DNA of 64,000 nt, taken from contig SHMT01000003.1 of NCBI GenBank assembly GCA_004282745.1, forward strand, positions 1-64,000. Reading direction: 5' to 3'. This stretch comes from Candidatus Scalindua sp. SCAELEC01. GTDB lineage: Bacteria > Planctomycetota > Brocadiia > Brocadiales > Scalinduaceae. Positions 7,536 to 16,167 of the stretch are shown here, piece after piece; the first letter of the stretch is position 1, and the number at the start of each line of letters is the position of its first letter. Below the pieces are notes generated by a model. It ran no database searches and had not been told where the DNA came from. It worked only from the letters and a program-made list of their open reading frames with translations. A program made the position numbers and the translations under genes.

Positions 7536-8945
7536 ATGAATGAAATCATCTGTCCGCACTGTAAGAAAGCATTCAAGATTGATGAAGCTGGATATGCTGA
7601 CATTTTGAAACAGGTTCGTGATAGCGAATTTGAACAGCAATTGCATGAGAGGCTTGAGTTGGCCGAAAACGATAAGAGAAATGCTGTTAAGCTAGCCAAG
7701 GAGCAGGTCAGCAACGAATTGCAGAAGGAAACGGCAGCCAAGGACGTTGAAATTCAAGAATTGAAGGCAAAATTAGACGCCGGTGAGGTTGCGCAGAAAC
7801 TTGCCGTGGCCGAGGCCATGAAAGTTGTGGAAAAGGAACGCGATGCACTTACCAACGAACTAAAGCAGGCGAGGCAAGATAACGAAACCGCTTCGAAGTT
7901 AGCTGAGGCAATTCACTCAAACCAACTCCAAGAGACCTCTGCTAAAAAGGATGCAGAGATTCAAGAACTTAAGGCAAATCTCAGCGCAAACGAAATCGCA
8001 CAGAAGCATGCAATCACTGAGGCGGTCAATGCAGCCAAGAAGGAGCGCGATCAACTGAAAAGTGACCTTGAACGAGCGAGGCTCGAGAAACAGCTTGCCG
8101 AGACGTCGCTCAAGGATAAGTACGAGACGCAGATCAAGGATCGAGATGACATGATTGAGCGCCTCCGCGATATGAAAGCTCGTCTGTCGACCAAGATGGT
8201 TGGTGAAACCCTTGAGCAGCACTGCGAAACCGAGTTCAACCGCATTCGAGCAACTGCTTTCACGAGAGCATACTTTGAAAAAGACAACGATACACGAACT
8301 GGTAGCAAGGGAGATTACATCTTCCGCGACTCGGATGAGTCTGGCACTGAGATCGTCTCGATCATGTTTGAGATGAAGAACGAAAATAACGAAACAGCGA
8401 CAAAGAAGCGGAACGTCGACTTTCTTAAAGAACTCGACAAAGATCGTAATGAAAAGAACTGTGAATATGCGGTCCTCGTAACTCTTCTTGAGCCTGATAG
8501 TGAGCTCTATAACTCCGGCATTGTCGATGTGTCCCACCGTTACCAGAAGATGTATGTCGTCCGACCGCAATTCTTTATCCCGATCATTACGTTGCTGCGA
8601 AACGCTGCTCAGAACTCACTGAAATACAAAACTGAGCTCGCCATAGTAAAAGCACAGAATATTGATATTACGAATTTCGAGAATGAGCTTGATGCATTTA
8701 AGACAGGCTTCGCCCGGAACTACGAACTAGCATCCAAGAAATTCAAAACGGCTATTGACGAGATCGACAAAACTATCGACCATCTTCAGAAGACCAAGGA
8801 TGCGCTGCTCGGATCTGAAAACAATTTCCGTCTTGCTAATAACAAAGCCGACGACTTAACCGTCAAAAAACTAACCAAAAAGAACCCCACAATGGCCGCA
8901 AAGTTCGCCGAACTCAGGAACGATGAAACATCCGATTCGGTATGA
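7536..8945 (+). CDS. DUF2130 coiled-coil protein with zinc ribbon
   Basis: This 469-residue protein starts with a CPHCKK motif and the typical '[25 protein letters not shown]' opening of DUF2130 proteins. Residues ~40-215 form a long coiled coil that contains a tandem duplication. 'EIQELKAKL...EVAQK..VAEAM' recurs as 'EIQELKANL...[12 protein letters not shown]' about 60 residues later. The globular C-terminal domain (about 220-400) has '[11 protein letters not shown]' and '[11 protein letters not shown]'. The E-x-K there is consistent with the PD-(D/E)xK nuclease-like fold proposed for this family. The biological role is unknown; a DNA-related function is inference. It directly follows the attC-like site, so it may be a cassette gene. 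The GC level is intermediate. Confidence 0.88.
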   Translation: MNEIICPHCKKAFKIDEAGYADILKQVRDSEFEQQLHERLELAENDKRNAVKLAKEQVSNELQKETAAKDVEIQELKAKLDAGEVAQKLAVAEAMKVVEKERDALTNELKQARQDNETASKLAEAIHSNQLQETSAKKDAEIQELKANLSANEIAQKHAITEAVNAAKKERDQLKSDLERARLEKQLAETSLKDKYETQIKDRDDMIERLRDMKARLSTKMVGETLEQHCETEFNRIRATAFTRAYFEKDNDTRTGSKGDYIFRDSDESGTEIVSIMFEMKNENNETATKKRNVDFLKELDKDRNEKNCEYAVLVTLLEPDSELYNSGIVDVSHRYQKMYVVRPQFFIPIITLLRNAAQNSLKYKTELAIVKAQNIDITNFENELDAFKTGFARNYELASKKFKTAIDEIDKTIDHLQKTKDALLGSENNFRLANNKADDLTVKKLTKKNPTMAAKFAELRNDETSDSV

Positions 8946-9030
8946 GGAGTGCCATACCCATTCCAAGAGATCACTTGCTACGCTCGCTGAATTCACAGTT
9001 AGAATCTAAGAAATAAAAAAACTTGAAATA

Positions 9031-9053
9031 TACGATAATATATCGTACGATAT
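9031..9053. promoter_or_regulatory. Palindromic operator of the vapBC-like pair
   Basis: Two overlapping palindromes, TACGATAATATATCGTA (9031-9047) and ATATCGTACGATAT (9040-9053), end six bases before the antitoxin start. Antitoxins of this type bind such repeats to autoregulate, so this is the likely operator. Confidence 0.5.
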
Positions 9054-9058
9054 TTTCC

Positions 9059-9273
9059 GTGAAAGTGACTGCATTAATTCCTGACAATTTAATAATGGAA
9101 GTTAAAGAATATACGAAAGGTAAAAATATTACCGAATCTTTGATCAAAGCTCTTTCCGAGTGGATTAAGGATCCAGGAAAGAATTAAAGAATTAAATGCT
9201 ACAAATTTAAGCGCTCCCCTCAAATTTCGTAAGGACTTTTCCCCCCAAAAAACAAGAGTAGTTAATCGTCCAT
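9059..9273 (+). pseudogene. VapB-like antitoxin, frameshifted
   Basis: GTG at 9059 opens 'KVTALIPDNLIMEVKEYT' and 'GKNITESLIKALSEWIKD', characteristic of the VapB-type antitoxins (DUF2191) partnered with short PIN toxins. The frame stops at 9185 after 42 residues. The expected remainder continues in another frame as 'KELNATNLSAPLKF', ending just before the toxin start at 9275. A small indel in the repetitive AAGAATTAAAGAATTAAA stretch is the simplest cause. The DNA-binding half would remain intact. Confidence 0.65.
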
Positions 9274-9274
9274 A

Positions 9275-9686
9275 ATGATCATAATTGACACATCAATATG
9301 GGTAGAGTTTTTTAAAAATAGGCAACCGTTTTTCAATAAAACCACTACACTACTAGAAGAAAATCAAATATATGCATTAGAATGTATTTTTGCTGAATTA
9401 ATGCAGGGCGCATTAAATATTCGGGAAAGATATTATATATGCATATTGGTTGAACCTCCCTAAACCTGAAGTTGAAAATCTGCTTATAAAGGCGAGTATA
9501 GAATCAGGCAAAAACAGATGGGATTCAAAAGGAATTGGTTTAATTGACAGTGTTATTATTTTTTCTGCACGAGAAGCGTTATCTAAGGTTTGGACATTAG
9601 ATAATAAATTAAAAACCATCTTAAAGAAAGAAGAGATAAGAATTATGAACCAATACATAGTGTCTGAACGAAAACCCTGTGTTTGA
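9275..9686 (+). pseudogene. VapC-like PIN toxin, frameshifted
   Basis: ATG 9275 opens 'MIIIDTSIWVEFFK' (first catalytic Asp) and 'ALECIFAELMQGA' (Glu), then stops at 9461. The rest continues in the +2 frame from about 9430 as YAYWLNLPK, 'KGIGLIDSVIIFSAR' (Asp) and 'WTLDNKL' (Asp). Restoring one base near 9430 would rebuild a complete PIN domain, so all acidic residues survive but in two frames. The gene's last codons and stop lie inside the MITE inserted at 9659. With the antitoxin also broken, the whole module is dead. Confidence 0.72.
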
Positions 9687-9805
9687 GTGAAAAGTGCCCA
9701 GGTACAAGGCGCGTAACAATTTCGTAACCGGAACGTACAATTGTACTTGAGGATTTCGAAATTGTTGCAGTAACGTAGTAGATGGGTAGTTATCGTTCAA
9801 ACACT
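9659..9805 (-). mobile_element. 147-bp MITE, copy 3 (subtype A)
   Basis: Inverted relative to copy 1, with perfect flanking duplications ACAT (9655-9658 and 9806-9809) and core GTACAATTGTAC. It inserted into the 3' end of the vapC-like gene and supplies its final eight or so codons and stop. Confidence 0.9.
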
Positions 9806-9842
9806 ACATATGTGTGGAGAACTTTTAGTATAGGATACAAGC

Positions 9843-10604
9843 ATGAAACCAAAAATAACAATAGCCACAGCCCGAACCCCGGACGGTGGAGAGATGGTGC
9901 TTTATCAGCACGATCGCGATTTTTCGATCGAAATCAACGGTCAGGATTTGATGAACAGTCGTCAGCATGAGTCGGAACTGGAGTTGGCGCGACTGGGTTG
10001 TGCACATCTGGCTGGCAGCAGAGCACCAAGCGTACTCATTGGCGGACTGGGTCTAGGTTACACCTTACGCCAGGTTCTCGATATGCTCAGTCCCCGCGCC
10101 CACGTGGTGGTGACGGAACTGTTGACTGCAGTAGTCGAATGGAACCGTGAGTTCCTCGGAGAACTTAACGGTCAATTTCTCATGGATAAACGGGTCGACC
10201 TCAAGATGGGCAATATCGTGGACTTTATCTCACGTTCCAAGAACAAATTCGATTCGATTCTGCTGGATATCGATAATGGCCCAAGCGCAATGACCCATCC
10301 AGGGAACCGCCGTCTCTACGGTTACGAAGGAATCATTGCCTGTCAACAAGCCCTGCGCAAACAGGGATGTCTGGCCGTGTGGTCGGCTGAGCCGAGTAAA
10401 AGATTCGAGCAGCTCTTGATGGACTGTAACTTTCATGTGCGGCTTTTCCGGGTCCCCGCCTATAAGGGGAGTAAATCACAATCACGTTTTGTATGGGTCG
10501 CTTCGGAAAACAAGGGTATCCTGCCCCCCGGTGGTGGCGAGCCGTACCTGCCATTCAGAGACGAGTCAAGAGACGGTCGCAGACGACCCCGGGAGATACT
10601 CTAG
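9843..10604 (+). CDS. Spermidine synthase-like methyltransferase-fold protein
   Basis: This 253-residue protein has a Rossmann-fold nucleotide-binding motif 'VLIGGLGLGYTLRQVL' (about residues 64-79). It also has the acidic strand 'VVVTELLTAVVEW' and the 'DSILLDIDNGP' active-site region seen in polyamine aminopropyltransferase-like proteins. It lacks a recognisable polyamine-binding N-terminal beta-hairpin domain of full SpeE, so it belongs to the spermidine-synthase-like group rather than confirmed SpeE. The substrate is unknown. The GC content is higher than the neighbours. ATG 9843 lies 38 bp past the MITE end; no close partner gene is seen. Confidence 0.75.
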   Translation: MKPKITIATARTPDGGEMVLYQHDRDFSIEINGQDLMNSRQHESELELARLGCAHLAGSRAPSVLIGGLGLGYTLRQVLDMLSPRAHVVVTELLTAVVEWNREFLGELNGQFLMDKRVDLKMGNIVDFISRSKNKFDSILLDIDNGPSAMTHPGNRRLYGYEGIIACQQALRKQGCLAVWSAEPSKRFEQLLMDCNFHVRLFRVPAYKGSKSQSRFVWVASENKGILPPGGGEPYLPFRDESRDGRRRPREIL

Positions 10605-10640
10605 TCACGGGAAGGTTGTCGTCTCAACCCCTTAATCGTT

Positions 10641-11123
10641 ATGGATGAACTACTACTACTTACGGATGGAAGTGTGAATACCCAGTCAAAGATTGGATAT
10701 GGGGCTTACCTTGTTGTATCTGAACGTGGTCTTTCGTTTGATTTATTGAGGCAACAAGTGAAAGTGAGATGTTTTAAGAATACGTCTTCAACAAAACTTG
10801 AATTACAGACCCTCTTATGGGCCCTAAGCGATATACAATCATCAGGGAGTAAAGTAATTGTGTATACGGACTCTCAAAACATTATGGGGTTACCGGGAAG
10901 ACGTGATCGGTTTGAGCAAAATGATTATCGTTCAAAAAAAGGTCAGCGCCTCAAAAATTATGAACTGTATCAGGAGTTTTATCGAATAACCGATCAGTTG
11001 GATTATCAATTGGTCAAAGTGTATGGGCATCAGGTGTCGAACCAAAAAGATGATATTGATAGGTTTTTTACCCTTGTAGATAGAGCTTCAAGGAGTGCTC
11101 TAAGAAGAGATAATTTCGTTTAA
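10641..11123 (+). CDS. RNase H-like protein
   Basis: This 160-residue protein has the RNase H arrangement. The first Asp is in 'LLLTDGSVN' (D9), a Glu in 'SSTKLELQTLLWAL', an Asp in 'VIVYTDSQNI', and a late 'VKVYGHQ' ... 'VDRASRSALR' where His and Asp complete the site. It would cleave RNA in RNA/DNA hybrids if active. It is divergent from housekeeping RnhA. The 36-bp gap before it holds a small hairpin (GGTTG..CAACC). It is a single gene in the accessory stretch. Confidence 0.7.
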   Translation: MDELLLLTDGSVNTQSKIGYGAYLVVSERGLSFDLLRQQVKVRCFKNTSSTKLELQTLLWALSDIQSSGSKVIVYTDSQNIMGLPGRRDRFEQNDYRSKKGQRLKNYELYQEFYRITDQLDYQLVKVYGHQVSNQKDDIDRFFTLVDRASRSALRRDNFV

Positions 11124-11202
11124 TTCTCAAATATGAAAGAGTAAAATTGAGTGAAGGATTCGTGAAGGCCGTCGCGCATCTTTATGTTAGGAAAGAGACA
11201 AA

Positions 11203-11712
11203 ATGGGAGATCTTACGATACGTCCAATCGAGAAATCAGATCTGTGCAAAATGGACATCACATTCAAGAGTGAGTTCAAACGTACTCATGCTGACGATCT
11301 TCACGAGCAATCACTATCCAATATCTCCTTTCTAGTTGCCTGGCTAAACGACCATCCTGTTGGGCATGCGTTAGTCAGATGGGAGGGGCCAAGAGAAGTG
11401 ACAGTGAGAAGAGAGTATGCGGATTGCCCTGAAATCTACCGATTAAGAGTATTAAAAGAGTTTCGGTCGCAGGGAATCGCTACAGCCATCATCAAAGAAT
11501 GTGAGAACGAAGCACTCAAAAGAGAGTGTTTGTTCATCGGCCTCGGCACACATACGGGAATTTCCCCAGAAGACAATCTATACCTTCGACTGGGCTATGA
11601 ATCATCAGCCGTAACCAGCTACATCGACGAGTATAGAACCCGATCGGATGACGGAGCTGTGGTAACAATTCGTAAGAACTCACAGTTTCTGATAAAGAGG
11701 CTGGGAGATTGA
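11203..11712 (+). CDS. GNAT family N-acetyltransferase
   Basis: This 169-residue protein starts 'MGDLTIRPIEKSDLCKM'. It has the GNAT core strand 'GHALVRW' and the acetyl-CoA-binding motif A 'RLRVLKEFRSQGIATAII' (R/Q-x-x-G-x-A). The tail 'LYLRLGYE' is typical of motif B. The target amine is unknown; small GNATs are common cassette cargo. The start ATG 11203 is preceded by GTTAGGAAAGAGA, which provides a ribosome binding site and also looks like an attC half-box. Confidence 0.85.
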   Translation: MGDLTIRPIEKSDLCKMDITFKSEFKRTHADDLHEQSLSNISFLVAWLNDHPVGHALVRWEGPREVTVRREYADCPEIYRLRVLKEFRSQGIATAIIKECENEALKRECLFIGLGTHTGISPEDNLYLRLGYESSAVTSYIDEYRTRSDDGAVVTIRKNSQFLIKRLGD

Positions 11713-11783
11713 GACCCCCGTCTTCACCTGACAAGGTAATCAGTGTAAATCATAGGCTCAAGGAAATTTTTTACCTCTTAAAT

Positions 11784-11930
11784 AGTGTTTGAACGAAAAC
11801 TACCCATCTACTACGTTACTGCAACAATTTCGAAATCCTCAAGTACAATTGTACGTTCCGGTTACGAAATTGTTACGCGCCTTGTACCTGGGCACTTTTC
11901 ATTCAAACACAGGGTTTTCGTTCAGACACT
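11784..11930 (+). mobile_element. 147-bp MITE, copy 4 (subtype A)
   Basis: Ends AGTGTTTGAACGAAAAC and GTTTTCGTTCAGACACT, with perfect AAAT duplications (11780-11783, 11931-11934). Core GTACAATTGTAC. Confidence 0.9.
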
Positions 11931-11944
11931 AAATAGGAATCGAG

Positions 11945-12477
11945 ATGAATTTCAAGTTCAATTTTGACAAGCTGTTTGGAAAAGCGGTATAAGGCAATTT
12001 CTCACATTTGAGGAAAAGTATAGAGTTGAACCAGCTTTAAAAGATAGTGCTGAATTCTCTGGTTTTTATCGTCCCAAAGATATTCGACATCGGTATTTCG
12101 ATGTTCTTGAACAGCTCAGGTTTCATGTTCATAGCTGTCTTATTCAGATAGCCACCATTGCAGAAATGGAAACACCCAAAATCGACAGTTATCTAAAATC
12201 AGTGGTAAAAATTGTAACTGGTTATCGGAATACATACTTTTGCAATCCACAGGGTACCGCAATATATGGCTTTTTATCTGTTGTCACTGTTAGCGGTTGC
12301 AGTAATTTCCGGTTTTATTTGGGAAAAACGTACCTTTTGCACCTACGTTTGCCCTATTGGCCATCTGCTTGGGTTCTACTCTTTGATGTCGCTGAGTCAA
12401 TAAAGGGTAAAAAAGCGGTGTATGTAAAAAATTACATACTTCTACCAGGTCGCACAAAGTCTTCCCAGCTCGCTTAA
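11945..12477 (+). pseudogene. Decayed gene of unknown function
   Basis: ATG 11945 begins MNFKFNFDKLFGKAV and then stops. From about 11968 another frame stays open to 12477, reading 'RQFLTFEEKYRVEPAL', 'FYRPKDIRHRYFDVLEQL' and, later, hydrophobic stretches (FLSVVTVSGC, PYWPSAWVLLF). A single frameshift near 11985-11995 would join them. I do not recognise a family. It converges on, and overlaps by 4 bp, the end of the dihydrouridine synthase gene. Confidence 0.4.
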
Positions 12478-13451
12478 CCTACACCGTACCATTTCTTGAC
12501 TGCCGCGAAAAGCTGATCTCTGTTCCTTGCGTGTATGAGATCTGCCTGGACCTGTTTTCTCTCCGGATGACGTCTGCTGTACCCAACGGTAAATTTCCGG
12601 AAGTAGCGTATGCTCTTTAACATCGGGCGGATTTCCGCAACTAACTCATAGTGTTTCAGGATCACCTCTCCCTGTTCGGTCAGGCTTGGTCCTTCCGGTT
12701 TCGGTCTACCTTCCCACAAGGCACGTGCCTCTTTGAATATCCAGGGATTGCCAATAGCGCCTCTTGCTATGATCACCCCGTCAAGCCCACTCGTCTTCAA
12801 GCGCATAATTACGGTCTCAGCATCCATTACGTCACCGCTACCGATAATGGTCGCATGGGGAAACTGCCGTTTTACCTCTGCTAGTATCTCCCAATCACCC
12901 CTGTCCCGGTACATCTTTCTTACCGATCTGCCGTGGATAGTAATCCCATCAACGCCTTCGGCAACAGCTCCCTGACAAATCTGCCAGAACCTATCAATCG
13001 ACTCCTGACTGCTGTCAAATCCCGTCCGTAATTTTATGGTGAGGGGACATGAAATGCTATTTCTGACGTACTGAATAATCTTGATCACGGAATCAGGCTC
13101 CTTTTGCAGATATCCACCACGTTGGCGTCTGAGTACCTTTGGGGCTGGACAGGCAAAATTCAGATCAATCAGATCGAAACCAACATTGGCAAAGGATGCT
13201 GCTGCAGCCGCCATCGTTTCAGGGTCTGCACCGAGTATTTGGGCACCAACGGGACTCTCATCCGCTCTGGGCCGAAAAAACAGTTTGCGAGAGGCCTTCT
13301 CATGCAGGGCGATCATGTCTAGCAGGACGCCCGTATAGGTAAGCGGTGCACCATAACTCCGCGCTATCACCCGCATCGCCCGATCCGTATACCCACTTAA
13401 GGGTGCCTGGTAAAATGGTACATCAAGATTGAGGTTACCCAGTTTCAACAT
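12474..13451 (-). CDS. dus: tRNA-dihydrouridine synthase
   Basis: This 325-residue FMN enzyme reduces specific uridines in tRNA to dihydrouridine. Visible features are 'YQAPLSGYTDRAMR' at the TIM-barrel start, 'DLNFACPAPKVLRRQRGGYL' (the family N-x-x-C-P catalytic loop with Cys), 'TIKLRTGFD', 'ITIHGRSVRKMYRD', 'IIGSGDV' and 'DGVIIARGAIGNPWIF'. I chose ATG 13451 (MLKLGN) over the upstream 13517 because family proteins start just before the first barrel strand. The gene is read toward the decayed gene at 11945-12477. The specific Dus subclass is not assigned. Confidence 0.9.
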   Translation of the reverse strand: MLKLGNLNLDVPFYQAPLSGYTDRAMRVIARSYGAPLTYTGVLLDMIALHEKASRKLFFRPRADESPVGAQILGADPETMAAAAASFANVGFDLIDLNFACPAPKVLRRQRGGYLQKEPDSVIKIIQYVRNSISCPLTIKLRTGFDSSQESIDRFWQICQGAVAEGVDGITIHGRSVRKMYRDRGDWEILAEVKRQFPHATIIGSGDVMDAETVIMRLKTSGLDGVIIARGAIGNPWIFKEARALWEGRPKPEGPSLTEQGEVILKHYELVAEIRPMLKSIRYFRKFTVGYSRRHPERKQVQADLIHARNRDQLFAAVKKWYGVG

Positions 13452-13547
13452 TATCTCATACTTTCTATTATTCCTAGCATCCGTAAACGTACTATTGTAG
13501 AACAAATTTGATTTCAAAGCAACCGATCAATGGAACTGACCGGCATA

Positions 13548-13588
13548 TATTCCCATTACGAAGTGGTTTTAGGAATTTCAGGGCAGGA
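13548..13588. repeat. Repeat family D fragment
   Basis: TATTCCCATTACG and AAGTGGTTTTAGGAATTTC match one end of the element at 453-634 (4 differences in 41 by eye). Only one end is present. It lies in the spacer between dus and the divergent ATP-grasp operon, where it falsely extends the ATP-grasp frame upstream. Confidence 0.55.
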
Positions 13589-13720
13589 AATTTGAAGTGC
13601 GCTATTTGGGAAGTTTTCCATTGTAAAACACCCCTCTTCTTTGTAATATACCTGTATAAGAATCGACGACAAATCACTTTTACCACATTTTCAATATCTT
13701 CAAACACCGGAAGTCAACGA

Positions 13721-15181
13721 ATGATATTAAAGGATTACTCTTTAGATAATTATTACGATGAAATGATTGATAATCAAGGCAATGTCAGGCCTTGGTATCA
13801 GCTTTTCACGGACAAGATTAATTCTCTCGATCCGCAGGAAATTGTCCGTAGACAGTTTGCTGCAGAGCGGGCTTTTATGTATATGGGAGTTACATTCAAT
13901 GTTTATCAAGAAGGAGCCGGAATCGAGAAGATCTTTCCTTTTGATATTATTCCCCGGATTGTTAATCATGACGAGTGGGATTTGATCGAGAAAGGGCTTA
14001 AGCAAAGAATCTACGCTCTAAATTTGTTTATTAATGATGTTTATAATGATCAAAAAATTATCAAAGACAAAATAATTCCCCGGGAAATAATCGAATCAAG
14101 TCCAGGTTTTCTAAAAGAATGTATTGGCATTAAACCTCCTTGCAATATCTGGTGTCATATCACGGGAACAGATCTTATTAAGCATAGTGATGGCCAGTAT
14201 TATGTTCTTGAGGATAATTTAAGAGTTCCATCAGGGGTATCTTATGTGTTAGGTAATCGAGAAATAATGAAGCGTACATTTCCTGAAGTGTTTGAAATAC
14301 TGGGGGTACGTCCGATATTTAATTATCTTATTCATTTGCTGGAAATGCTTCAATATCTCATAAAAAAAGAAAATCCTGTTGTTGCAGTGCTGACACCCGG
14401 AATTTATAATTCGGCTTATTTTGAACACTCTTTTCTGGCTCAACAAATGGGGATTCAGCTGGTTGAAGGAAAAGACCTGGTTGTAAAAAGAGGATACGTT
14501 TACATGCGCACGACAAAGGGTTTTGTAAAGGTCGATGTCATATACCGGAGGATTGATGATGCGTTTATCGATCCCAGAAGGTTTAAGAAAGACTCTGTTT
14601 TAGGAGTTCCGGGAATATTTGATGTCTGGAAAAAACGACGTGTGGCTTTCGCCAATGCCCTGGGCACGGGTGTTGCAGATGATAAAGTCATATATTCGTA
14701 CGTTCCTGAGATTATTAAGTATTATTTGAGGGAAGACGCGATCATTCAAAATGTCCCTACATATCTTTGTTGGGATGAAAATCAAAGAAAGCATGTGTGT
14801 GAAAACATCGCAACTATGGTGGTTAAGGCGGCTAATCAGGCAGGAGGATACGGAATGCTGATTGGTCCTGCTTCAGAAAAAAATGAGCAAGAAGAATTTA
14901 AGAGATTAATTAACGCCAATCCGCGTGAGTATATCGCACAGCCTACAATGGCTTTATCAAGAGTGCCGACAATTGTTGGTGATCGTTTGGAAGGTCGTCA
15001 TGTCGATTTGAGACCATATATTCTTTACGGCGAGCGAATTAAAGTAATGCCCGGTGGATTAACGCGTGTGGCGTTAAATAAGGGTTCGCTTGTTGTCAAC
15101 TCATCCCAGGGCGGCGGTAGCAAAGATACATGGGTATTGCGCGATCCGAAACTGTCGCATGAGGAGGAAGATAAAGAATAA
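13721..15181 (+). CDS. Circularly permuted ATP-grasp ligase
   Basis: This 486-residue protein of the CP-ATP-grasp family (DUF404/DUF407 region) is predicted to form amide bonds using ATP. It has the family blocks 'RQFAAERAFMYMGVTFNVY', 'GTDLIKHSDGQYYVLEDNLR', 'PSGVSYVLGNREIMKR', 'NALGTGVADDK' and 'GGYGMLIGPAS' (nucleotide-binding loop). The start is ATG 13721, since upstream codons come from a repeat. It is the first gene of a five-gene operon; its stop overlaps the next start (TAATG). Relatives sit beside alpha-E, transglutaminase and Anbu genes in many bacteria and are proposed to make a peptide tag or metabolite. The exact substrate is unknown. Confidence 0.9.
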   Translation: MILKDYSLDNYYDEMIDNQGNVRPWYQLFTDKINSLDPQEIVRRQFAAERAFMYMGVTFNVYQEGAGIEKIFPFDIIPRIVNHDEWDLIEKGLKQRIYALNLFINDVYNDQKIIKDKIIPREIIESSPGFLKECIGIKPPCNIWCHITGTDLIKHSDGQYYVLEDNLRVPSGVSYVLGNREIMKRTFPEVFEILGVRPIFNYLIHLLEMLQYLIKKENPVVAVLTPGIYNSAYFEHSFLAQQMGIQLVEGKDLVVKRGYVYMRTTKGFVKVDVIYRRIDDAFIDPRRFKKDSVLGVPGIFDVWKKRRVAFANALGTGVADDKVIYSYVPEIIKYYLREDAIIQNVPTYLCWDENQRKHVCENIATMVVKAANQAGGYGMLIGPASEKNEQEEFKRLINANPREYIAQPTMALSRVPTIVGDRLEGRHVDLRPYILYGERIKVMPGGLTRVALNKGSLVVNSSQGGGSKDTWVLRDPKLSHEEEDKE

Positions 15182-16134
15182 TGCTCAGTAGGGTTGCGAG
15201 TTCCATTTACTGGATTAACCGCTATATCGAACGTGCGGAAAACTATGCCAGGTTTATCGATGTTAATCACCGGGTAACAATGGATTTACCACCCGGTCTG
15301 GAAGAGCAATGGCGCCCTTTGGTTGAAACGACAGGAGGTTTACAGCAATTTGAAGAAAAATATGGGGAGAAATATTCCAGAAAAAATGTAATAAAGTTTC
15401 TGGTATTTGATGTTGATAATCCCAATTCAATCATCTCTTGTCTGTCATTAGCCAGGGAAAATGCGCGTACGGTGCGTGAAATCATATCCAGTGAAATGTG
15501 GCTTCAAATCAATAAATTGTATTTAAATGTTAAGCATGGCATAACTAAAGCAAACTGGAGTGAAGATAATTTAACGGAAATGCTTATCTCTGTGAAGATG
15601 GGTGGGCACACCTTTGAGGGGGTTATGGATGCGACTTGTTCCCACGGAGAAGGCTGGCACTTCGGAATTACAGGGAGGAACCTTGAAAGAGCCGATAAAA
15701 CAACCAGGATTCTTGATATGAAATACTATTATCTACTCCCAAAGGTGCAGGATGTAAACACGCCGCTTGATATGATTCAATGGTCAGCGCTTCTAAGATC
15801 AGCAGGCGCTTATGAAATGTATCGAAAACAGTACGGTAAGCTTGAAATAAAAAAAATTATTACCTTTTTAGCATTAGATACAAACTTTCCGCGATCGATG
15901 CATTATTGCCTTATTGCGGCGGAGAGGTCTTTGCACGCCATTACGGGGACTTCCATTTTTTCGTTTTCCACCGCTGCTGAAAAAGAGCTGGGTAAACTGC
16001 GTTCAGAAATGGATTACACGGATATTGAAGATATCATGAATCAGGGATTGCATGAATATTTAGATGCCTTCCAGATGAAACACAATAGGGTCAGTGAAGT
16101 TATTTTTGAGACATTTTTTTCTATCAGGGAATAG
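15181..16134 (+). CDS. Alpha-E domain protein (DUF403)
   Basis: This 317-residue, almost wholly helical protein begins 'MLSRVASSIYWINRYIERAEN', the hallmark of alpha-E proteins. A second block is 'RSLHAITG' and 'LGKLRSEMDYTDI'. It has no membrane segment. It overlaps the ATP-grasp stop codon, so the two are translated together. In known clusters these proteins always accompany circularly permuted ATP-grasp and transglutaminase proteins, and their biochemical role is undetermined. They may be an assembly or substrate-binding partner (inference). Confidence 0.9.
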   Translation: MLSRVASSIYWINRYIERAENYARFIDVNHRVTMDLPPGLEEQWRPLVETTGGLQQFEEKYGEKYSRKNVIKFLVFDVDNPNSIISCLSLARENARTVREIISSEMWLQINKLYLNVKHGITKANWSEDNLTEMLISVKMGGHTFEGVMDATCSHGEGWHFGITGRNLERADKTTRILDMKYYYLLPKVQDVNTPLDMIQWSALLRSAGAYEMYRKQYGKLEIKKIITFLALDTNFPRSMHYCLIAAERSLHAITGTSIFSFSTAAEKELGKLRSEMDYTDIEDIMNQGLHEYLDAFQMKHNRVSEVIFETFFSIRE

Positions 16135-16167
16135 TCCCTTTCTTTACGGAGGAACTCAAGGAATTAT

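Noticed and set aside
7917-8570. A 217-residue minus-strand frame opposite the DUF2130 gene
   Set aside because: The + strand protein has clear domains in the same stretch; this is an antisense shadow.
3110-12480. An integron integrase
   Set aside because: No tyrosine recombinase motif seen on either strand; the cassette idea rests only on the attC-like folds and context.
13508-13720. Upstream extension of the ATP-grasp gene
   Set aside because: The extra 71 codons come from a repeat D fragment and spacer; family proteins begin at 13721.
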